From NCBI GenBank assembly GCA_033764435.1, contig JANRIX010000070.1:1-64000 (forward strand): DNA of 64,000 bases, in the 5' to 3' direction. The notes under the pieces are model-generated. The model was given only the letters and a program-made list of their open reading frames with translations, was not told the origin of the DNA and did no database searches. Shown here one piece after another: positions 58,110 through 64,000 of the stretch; position 1 is the stretch's first letter, and the number at the start of each line of letters is the position of its first letter. The position numbers were made by a program, and so were the translations under genes. The stretch comes from JAEUMY01 sp033764435. Lineage in GTDB: Bacteria > Pseudomonadota > Gammaproteobacteria > Burkholderiales > Usitatibacteraceae.

Positions 58110-60665
58110 TCACCGGGCAACTTCGTCATAAATCAGTTGCATCCGCGCCACCCGATCCGCAAGCGTCTCACTGGAGAGCTTCTCGTAAAGCCGCTCCACC
58201 ATCAACGGAAACGCGAACGGCGACGGCCGGTCGGTCTTGCTGATCAGCACCTGCATGCCCTTGAACCGCTGCATGGCGGCACCCAGGCGCGAATATTCGA
58301 GTTCTCTTTGCAACACTTCATTGCGCGTCTGGCCGAGCAGCGGATTGTTGGCGTCGAAACGCGCGAACACGTCGTAGATGAGGCCGCTCGAGGCCTGCAA
58401 CTGCTTGTTGGATTTGCCCGCCCCCGGATAGCCCTGGAACACCAGCCCAGCCACGCGCGCGATTTCGCGGAAGTGACGTTTGGCCAGCTCCGCGGCGTTG
58501 AGGCTGGCGACAACATCCTCGAACAGATGGTCGGTGGCTAGCAGGCCCGCACGCAGTGCTTCATGCAGGTTGATCTCGTCGCGGGCCATCAACTCGAAGC
58601 CGTAGTCGTTCACCGAAAAGGTGAACGTGCTGGCCTTGAGTCGGCCGATCCGGTAGCCGAACAGCGCGGCCAGCGCGGTGTGCACAGCCCGGCCTTCGAA
58701 CGGAAAGCAGAACAGGTGATGGCCCTCGCGCGAGCGCGCCTGCTCGAACAGGAGCTCGTGGCGACGCGGAATGCGTGACCACAGGCGCTGCACTTTGAGG
58801 AGCTTCTCCACCACCGCAAACTCGGGCTCATGCACGCCACCCACGAGATGGCGCTCCAGCATTTCACGCACGCTCTCGGCCAGTTGCGAGGACAGCGGCA
58901 TGCGCCCTCCATTCCAGCGCGGCACGGTGGGCCGCGACGGCGCCACAGCTTTCACAAAGGCCGTCATGTCCTGCATGCGGATGAACTCCAGCGTGCGCCC
59001 AGCGAAGATGAACGCATCGCCGGGCGACAGGCGCGCGGCGAAGCTCTCCTCGACGAAGCCGAGCTTCTTGCCGCCGATGCCCCGACCCATCACCACGGCG
59101 ACCGACGCGTCGGACACGATGGTGCCGATGTTCATGCGATGCCGCCGTGCAATGGTCGCGTTCTCCACGCGATACAGGCCATCACGCTCCACGACCTTGC
59201 GATAGTCCTCGTAGGCGCAGAGCGCCGCACCACCCTTGGTGACAAAGTCGAGCGCCCAATTCCATTCCTCGCGCGTGAGATCGCGATAGCTCCAGGCGCT
59301 CCGCACCTCGTCGAACAAGTCATCAGAACGAAAACCTTCGCCCAGCGCCAGCGTCACCAGATGCTGGGTCAGGAGATCGAGCGGCTTGGCGATGAGCGGA
59401 CGCGACTCGATCTTCCCGGCCTGCGCGGCCACGCGCGCGGCAGCGGCCTCGATGTATTCGAACGCATGGCTGGGCACGCAGGACACCCGCGATACCTGGC
59501 CCGGCGCGTGGCCGCTACGTCCCGCGCGTTGCAGCAGGCGCGCGACACCCTTGGGGCTGCCTACCTGCAGCACGCGTTCGACGGGAGAGAAGTCCACGCC
59601 CAGATCGAGACTGGACGTGGCGACCACCGCCTTCAAGGTGCCGGACTTCAACCCGCCCTCCACCCAGCGGCGCACGTCGAGGTCCAGCGAGCCGTGATGC
59701 AGCGCGATGTCGCCCGCCCACTCCGGCTTGGCGGCGAGCAGGCCCTGATACCAGAGCTCGGCTTGCGAGCGCGTGTTGGTGAAGACCAGCGTGCTGTTCG
59801 ATTGCTCGATGGCGGCGATGACTTCGCCCAACATCACCAAGCCCAGATGCCCGGCCCACGGGAAGCGTTCGCCTTCCGGGGGCATGAGGGTATCGATGAC
59901 GATCTGCTTGTCGGTTTCGCCGCGGATGATGGCGCCTTGTTTTGCTCCCACGCCGAGCAGACAGGCCATGGCCTCATCCAGATTGCCCAGTGTCGCCGAC
60001 ACACCCCACACGCGCATGGCCGGGCTCCAGCGGCGCAACCGGGCCAGCGCCAGCTCGGTCTGCACGCCGCGCTTGGTGCCCATGAGCTCATGCCATTCAT
60101 CGACCACCACACTGCGAATATTCGCCAGCGTTTCGCGCGCAGTCGTTGAGGCCAGCATCAGCGACAGGCTCTCGGGCGTGGTGACCAGCACCGTGGGCAG
60201 CCGCTTGGCTTGGCGCGCGCGCTCGGCGCTGGAGGTGTCACCCGTCCGCGCGCCGACACTCCAGGGCAGTCCCAGCGCCTCGACCGGCTTCTGCAAGGCG
60301 GTGAGCGTGTCGGCGGCCAGCGCGCGCATGGGCGTGATCCAGAGGACGGTGAGCGGCTCGGACTTCGCGCTCTTACTTGCTGTTTTTAAATCCCCCCTGC
60401 CCCCCTTTTGCAAAGGGGGGTTCTCGACAGTCGCACTGCACTCACTCCCCCCTTTTTGAAATGGGGGCGGGGGGGGATTTTGCTCCAGCCACGCCATGAC
60501 CGGCCCCATAAACGCGGCCAGCGTCTTGCCCGTGCCCGTGGCGGAATGGATGAGCCCGCTCGCGCCCTCGCGATACGCGGACCAGACCGCGAGTTGAAAC
60601 GCGAAGGGCTGCCAGTCGCGCTCGGCGAACCACTGCGCGATGCGCGGATGCAGGGGCGGCGACAT
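58110..60665 (-). CDS. Lhr-type DEXH helicase, ligase-associated DNA damage response
   Basis: The 851-residue SF2 helicase of the Lhr-Core type has Walker A SATGTGKTLAAF, a DEXH box VVVDEWHELMGTKRG, motif III SATLGN, motif VI QRAGRSGH, then winged-helix and Lhr C-terminal domains. Such helicases accompany PdeM and an ATP-dependent ligase in a DNA repair cassette. It starts at ATG 60665, sharing one base with the HDAC-family stop (TGATG). Between motifs I and Ia an in-frame 31-codon insertion (60388-60480) derives from a GC-rich inverted repeat. Palindrome copies are at 60114 (perfect) and 58289 (one mismatch). Confidence 0.9.
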   Translation of the reverse strand: MSPPLHPRIAQWFAERDWQPFAFQLAVWSAYREGASGLIHSATGTGKTLAAFMGPVMAWLEQNPPPPPFQKGGSECSATVENPPLQKGGRGDLKTASKSAKSEPLTVLWITPMRALAADTLTALQKPVEALGLPWSVGARTGDTSSAERARQAKRLPTVLVTTPESLSLMLASTTARETLANIRSVVVDEWHELMGTKRGVQTELALARLRRWSPAMRVWGVSATLGNLDEAMACLLGVGAKQGAIIRGETDKQIVIDTLMPPEGERFPWAGHLGLVMLGEVIAAIEQSNSTLVFTNTRSQAELWYQGLLAAKPEWAGDIALHHGSLDLDVRRWVEGGLKSGTLKAVVATSSLDLGVDFSPVERVLQVGSPKGVARLLQRAGRSGHAPGQVSRVSCVPSHAFEYIEAAAARVAAQAGKIESRPLIAKPLDLLTQHLVTLALGEGFRSDDLFDEVRSAWSYRDLTREEWNWALDFVTKGGAALCAYEDYRKVVERDGLYRVENATIARRHRMNIGTIVSDASVAVVMGRGIGGKKLGFVEESFAARLSPGDAFIFAGRTLEFIRMQDMTAFVKAVAPSRPTVPRWNGGRMPLSSQLAESVREMLERHLVGGVHEPEFAVVEKLLKVQRLWSRIPRRHELLFEQARSREGHHLFCFPFEGRAVHTALAALFGYRIGRLKASTFTFSVNDYGFELMARDEINLHEALRAGLLATDHLFEDVVASLNAAELAKRHFREIARVAGLVFQGYPGAGKSNKQLQASSGLIYDVFARFDANNPLLGQTRNEVLQRELEYSRLGAAMQRFKGMQVLISKTDRPSPFAFPLMVERLYEKLSSETLADRVARMQLIYDEVAR
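60388..60480. repeat. GC-rich inverted-repeat element inserted in the helicase gene
   Basis: A 93-bp unit begins AAATCCCCCC and ends GGGGGGATTT. Each arm is itself a near-palindrome of C6 and G6 around TTTTGCAAA or TTTTTGAAA. Length is a multiple of three, and it is translated as two related peptides, NPPPPPFQKGG and NPPLQKGGRGDLK. These peptides are familiar from dispersed palindromic repeats that land in or between genes of many bacteria. Only this copy is seen in the window. Confidence 0.75.
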
Positions 60666-61573
60666 CAGCCGAGCAGCCGCCGAGCGGTCAACAAGGTGTT
60701 GGCGTGGATGTCGACCGTGTCGCGAATGTCGCGCGCATAGCCGCCCGCCATGGCGATGGCGACCGGGATGCCCGCATCCTTCAGGCGCGAGAGCACGAGT
60801 TCATCGCGCTGCGCCAGCCCAGCCTTGGTGAGCTTCAGGCGGCCCAGGCGATCATGCTCGAACGGATCGGCGCCCGCGAGATAGATCGCGAAGTCCGGCG
60901 CGTGGCAGCGCAGCACATAGTCCAGCGCGCCTTCCAGCGCCTGCGAATATTCGCAATCCCCGGTGCCGTCCGGCAGATCGATGTCGAGGTCGCTCGCCAC
61001 CTCGCGGCGGAACGGATAGTTGCGCGCGCCGTGGATGGAAAACGTGAACACGCTGTCGTCGTCCGCGAAGATGGCCGCCGTGCCATTGCCCTGGTGCACG
61101 TCGCAATCGATGACGGCAATGCGTTCAGCCCGGCCTTCCGCCTGAAGCGCACGGGCCGTGATCGCCGCATCGTTGAAGACGCAGAAGCCCTCGCCCTTGG
61201 CATGCCCTGCGTGATGGGTGCCGCCAGCAAGATTGGCGCCCCAGCCGCGCTCCAGCGCCACACGCGCGGCCGCCAGCGTGGCGCCCGATGAACGCCGCGA
61301 CCGCTCCACCATCTCCGGACTCCAGGGAAAGCCGATTTCGCGGATTTCGTCCTTCGACAGCGCGCCGCTCTGCACCCGGTTCAGATAGCCCGGGCAATGC
61401 GCGCGGGTGATCTCCGCATCGCTGGCCGCGGGCGGCACGCGGAAATCGCCCGCGGAGAAGGCGCCACTCTCCTCCAGCCGTTCGCGCAGGAGCGCGTACT
61501 TGGCCATCGGGAATCGATGGCCCTCGGGCAGCGGCAGGACGAATTGGTCGGCGTAGAACAGCACGGCGCGCAT
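60665..61573 (-). CDS. Histone deacetylase-family (arginase-like fold) amidohydrolase
   Basis: The 302-residue zinc deacetylase homologue has GGTHHAGHAKGEGFCVFND (catalytic His pair), VIDCDVHQGNGTA (zinc ligands) and IYLAGADPFEHD, then MAGGYARDI. Bacterial members act on acetylpolyamines or acetylated small molecules and proteins. Its stop overlaps the helicase start, so the two are translationally coupled. Whether they work together is unknown. Palindrome copy at 60943. Confidence 0.9.
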   Translation of the reverse strand: MRAVLFYADQFVLPLPEGHRFPMAKYALLRERLEESGAFSAGDFRVPPAASDAEITRAHCPGYLNRVQSGALSKDEIREIGFPWSPEMVERSRRSSGATLAAARVALERGWGANLAGGTHHAGHAKGEGFCVFNDAAITARALQAEGRAERIAVIDCDVHQGNGTAAIFADDDSVFTFSIHGARNYPFRREVASDLDIDLPDGTGDCEYSQALEGALDYVLRCHAPDFAIYLAGADPFEHDRLGRLKLTKAGLAQRDELVLSRLKDAGIPVAIAMAGGYARDIRDTVDIHANTLLTARRLLG

Positions 61574-61606
61574 CTTCGCACACCGTGCTCAAAATTCAGG
61601 CGCGGC

Positions 61607-63373
61607 TCAGAACCAGGCCAGGCAGGCCTTGCTCGTCTCCGCATCCGCCTTCAACACATACTGCGGCACCCGAATCTCCGAATCCTTCACCGGGCGGTAC
61701 TGGATCTCCCGGCGCTCGCCACCGGCATCCTCGATGGTGACGGTCACGTCCTTCTCGGTGTCGTTCTCGCTGAAGCTCAAGCGGCGGATCTTCATGCCAT
61801 CGCGCAGGCCGGCCTGCCACGCGGCGCTCCCCTCGACCACGCCGGTCGCCACGCGGGTCTTGAAGGATTCCTCCCGGCCGAACCCGAGCTCGAACTGCTT
61901 GAGTGGCAGGTCGCGCTTTTCGTAACAGGGGCCCAGGAGTCCTGGCGTGAATTCAACCGTCTCGCCGCGGTCGATGAAGCGCTCGACATCGCTGTCGATG
62001 CCGGGCAACTTCGGCCGCAGGGCATTGAGCAATCGCTGGGTGGCAAGCTGATCCTTGGGTGCTGCGGTCTGCAACCCTTTCAGCATTGCATCCAGCGACT
62101 CGCCGCGTTCAGCCAGCGCCGCCTGCCAGCGCAGCGCCACCAGCTCGCCGCGCTGATACGGCATCTGGCCCGCGTCGTGGCGCTTCCAGAAGTTGTCGGC
62201 GGTCGCACGGTTGTCGAAGTTTCGCGCCGGGGACGCGAGGTACTTCTGGATGACACTGTTGACGGCTTCGGCATAGCGCTCGCGGGTCCAGAGGCCCGCC
62301 TTCACCAGCAGACGATGGGTGAGGTAGTTGGTGAAGCCCTCGGAGAACCAGTAGCTCAAGCCTTCATCCGCGCCACGCGCCATGATGCCGATGCGGCTCG
62401 GCACCCAGGTGTGCAGGTGCTCATGCCCGATGAGGAAATCGAACGCCGGGCTTGTCACCTTGAAATCCTTGGCCGTGTGCATGGCAAAGGCATTGTGAAG
62501 CGCCGTACCACCATAGGTGCCGCTGTCGAACCCATTGGCGATGTGGGTGATGAGGAAATGCGGGAACTCGAAGTCACCCCAGAACTCGCGATGCGCCGCC
62601 ACCAGCTTGTGGGTCGCGGCCACGAACTCGTCATCCTTGAATTGGCGCTCGCCGCGCACGGCGATGTAGAGCGGCTGATTGTGGATCAACACCTTGTGCA
62701 GACGGAAATCACCGCCGACATACACGGCATGACGCGCAAGCTGCACCGCGACATTGCGCCGGGTCCAGACGGTCGTGGCCCCGGTTTTCACGCCATGACT
62801 GCCGGCGAGTGTCCAGTCCGCCGGAAAGTCGCGCCATTCGATGGTGAGATCGACCGAATCCTTGTCACTGAGGTGGGCCGGCTGAATGAAGGCCGCATGG
62901 CCCAGCAGCTGGAACCACGTGGGCTCCAGGATGGGGTCGTAAAAATTCTCGTGGCTCAGCTTCTCGCGTTGCTTGTTATGCACCTCATAGCGCAGCCGCA
63001 ACGGCTGGGAAGCCGGGCGTTTGGCTTTGTGCACCAGCACGCGTTGCGCTGTCTTCGCACCCTCCCGGAGGGTGACCGCGGGATCGAGGCTTTCCAGATT
63101 GCGAATATTCGCGTGCAGGTTGCGCGCGGGCCCGAATTCGTCGGGCAGGTCGATGACCGTTTCCGTTCCCGGCCGGGCGGGGAAGCGGGCCTCGACCAGA
63201 AAGTGGCGATCCGCGCCCTGCCATTTCGGGGTGAGGATGAAATGCACGGGGACCGAAGCGGTCGCTGCCTTGGCAGGTGGCGCCGTCTGGGGCGAAGGAG
63301 CGTGCGCGGACAGGGCGAGCGGTGCGAGGGCCGCGATGAACAGTGCTGCAGCGGAGGTTCGGATGGGCAACAT
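61607..63373 (-). CDS. M61-family (glycyl aminopeptidase-like) metallopeptidase with PDZ domain
   Basis: The 588-residue exported protein has a signal peptide (LFIAALAPLALSAHA), an N-terminal beta domain, the M61 catalytic domain with HEHLH zinc motif in FLIGHEHLHTWVPSRI followed by a glutamate in YWFSEGFTNYLTHRLL, and a C-terminal PDZ-like domain (GVVEGSAAWQAGLRDGMKI). ATG 63373 (MLPIRTSAAALF) is the signal-peptide start. It lies 33 nt upstream of the HDAC-family gene and may lead that operon. Palindrome copy at 63101 encodes ANIR. Confidence 0.9.
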   Translation of the reverse strand: MLPIRTSAAALFIAALAPLALSAHAPSPQTAPPAKAATASVPVHFILTPKWQGADRHFLVEARFPARPGTETVIDLPDEFGPARNLHANIRNLESLDPAVTLREGAKTAQRVLVHKAKRPASQPLRLRYEVHNKQREKLSHENFYDPILEPTWFQLLGHAAFIQPAHLSDKDSVDLTIEWRDFPADWTLAGSHGVKTGATTVWTRRNVAVQLARHAVYVGGDFRLHKVLIHNQPLYIAVRGERQFKDDEFVAATHKLVAAHREFWGDFEFPHFLITHIANGFDSGTYGGTALHNAFAMHTAKDFKVTSPAFDFLIGHEHLHTWVPSRIGIMARGADEGLSYWFSEGFTNYLTHRLLVKAGLWTRERYAEAVNSVIQKYLASPARNFDNRATADNFWKRHDAGQMPYQRGELVALRWQAALAERGESLDAMLKGLQTAAPKDQLATQRLLNALRPKLPGIDSDVERFIDRGETVEFTPGLLGPCYEKRDLPLKQFELGFGREESFKTRVATGVVEGSAAWQAGLRDGMKIRRLSFSENDTEKDVTVTIEDAGGERREIQYRPVKDSEIRVPQYVLKADAETSKACLAWF

Positions 63374-63627
63374 GGGATCGGTCGATGGTTGATGCGGGAA
63401 CGGTTGCGGAACGGGGTCGGGCTTTGCGCCACGGGAGGCACCTTGCCTTGCCGGGCTTGCGATCACCAGCCAACCGCGACAGTTTGCGGATTTCGCGTCA
63501 TGAATGGACAGGCATCCAGGCCTCGGGCGGAACCGACCCGGATTGAAGAATGCCTGCCGCGCCCCGACATTTCCCGAAGCGAATGTTGTATTGTCCAAAC
63601 CAGCAGAATTTGTTCCCGAGCGCCGCC

Positions 63628-64000
63628 ATGCCCTTCCCCTTCTACGACAAGCTGACTCCCGCCCGCCAGCGCATCTACCGCGCCAGCGACGCCATCCCTC
63701 GCATCGACATCGCGAATATTCGCATGATGGCGCCGCAGGTCCAGCAGATCGAGCGGGCGCTCTCCACGGCCAATCGCGCGGCGACCGAGCAGGCATGCCA
63801 GGCGCTGGTCAACGCGCTCAACACGCAGGTGAAGACACCGGCGGTGCGTGTGCGTGTGCTGGAGCGGCGGCCGTCGGACGACTACGGCGAGCTGCATGGC
63901 CTCTATGAGCCGGACAACGGCGGCAAGGTCGCGACCGTGACCATCTGGATGCGCACGGCGCAGAAGGATCAGGTCGTGAAGTTCCGCACCTTTCTCCGGA
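63628..64000 (+). CDS. Conserved protein of unknown function, cut by window edge
   Basis: Reading from ATG 63628 the frame stays open to the end of the window (about 124 codons): MPFPFYDKLTPARQRIYRAS, a helical segment IERALSTANRAATEQACQAL, then ATVTIWMRTAQKDQVVKFRT. No signal peptide. I do not recognise the family from this part. It is divergent from the M61 gene. A palindrome copy at 63712 encodes ANIR in this frame. Confidence 0.6.
   Translation, partial: MPFPFYDKLTPARQRIYRASDAIPRIDIANIRMMAPQVQQIERALSTANRAATEQACQALVNALNTQVKTPAVRVRVLERRPSDDYGELHGLYEPDNGGKVATVTIWMRTAQKDQVVKFRTFLR

Larger units (their letters stand above)
1135..63723. repeat. Highly iterated 12-bp palindrome GCGAATATTCGC, 24 perfect copies (interval spans first to last copy)
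   Basis: Perfect copies start at 1135, 1289, 1634, 5881, 6029, 9253, 16991, 22284, 23061, 24444, 30400, 39544, 40324, 41239, 45613, 48162, 48878, 53201, 56370, 57328, 60114, 60943, 63101 and 63712. One-mismatch copies are at 16969, 20365, 52362 and 58289. Nineteen perfect copies lie inside genes, read as ANIR (eight), xEYS (eight) or xRIFA (three); five are intergenic (9253, 16991, 22284, 40324, 48162). Longest empty stretches are 30.4-39.5 kb and 9.3-17.0 kb. Confidence 0.95.

Noticed and set aside
61397..63655. 752-codon open frame antisense to the M61 peptidase gene
   Set aside because: The minus-strand frames encode recognisable M61 and HDAC-family proteins; the antisense product has no recognisable family.

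Overview
The window is about 64 kb of GC-rich (low to mid 60s % by eye) chromosomal DNA, densely packed on both strands. Gene content points to a betaproteobacterium. The evidence is a small DUF3460 protein beside htpG, the order suhB | trmJ - cysE - iscRSUA-hscBA-fdx-iscX, a bamC-dapA pair, roxA, kynBU and several long secreted proteins. I cannot name the genus. No rRNA, CRISPR array, transposase, prophage or plasmid gene was found. Three tRNA genes are present: Arg-ACG, Ser-GCU and Ser-UGA.

Layout. 1-9.2 kb: a partial DUF4397 lipoprotein, an acetolactate-synthase-like enzyme and its coupled membrane protein, amiC-tsaE, queG, a hotdog thioesterase, htpG with a near-consensus heat-shock promoter, and DUF3460. 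9.4-13.9 kb: a GlrK/QseE-type kinase, two tandem QseG-like envelope proteins, a GlrR-type sigma-54 activator, then an unannotated RNA gene with a strong sigma-54 promoter, two identical GlrR-type operator sites, an IHF consensus and an intrinsic terminator. 14-23.1 kb: the complete isc operon, cysE, an MFS transporter, a cytochrome c and trmJ. 23.2-28.3 kb: suhB plus a light-sensing module of heme oxygenase, kinase-less bacteriophytochrome and a PpsR-like regulator. 28.4-39.8 kb: mutS, slyD-bcp, roxA, a metallo-beta-lactamase-fold protein, bamC-dapA and kynBU. 39.8-48.2 kb: tRNAs, lysC, a GGDEF-EAL protein, queD, an S41 peptidase and a YccA protein. 48.2-64 kb: rlmD, a secreted S1 protease, a membrane hydroxylase, a deacetylase, a beta-propeller protein, a Nudix hydrolase, pdeM-cpdA, a ClpX-zinc-finger protein, an Lhr-type helicase coupled to an HDAC-family gene, an M61 peptidase and one truncated gene.

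The features that ordinary gene annotation does not explain are: (i) a perfect 12-bp palindrome, GCGAATATTCGC, repeated 24 times, mostly inside genes and in all three reading frames, which behaves like a highly iterated palindrome; (ii) the sigma-54-dependent small RNA locus next to glrR, which has the same regulatory logic as enterobacterial glmY; (iii) a roughly 89-bp structured element found immediately downstream of both tRNA-Ser genes, each copy ending in a duplicate of the 3' end of its own tRNA and carrying an arm that covaries with that tail; (iv) a GC-rich inverted repeat inserted in frame in the helicase gene. These are the most promising places to look for something undescribed.
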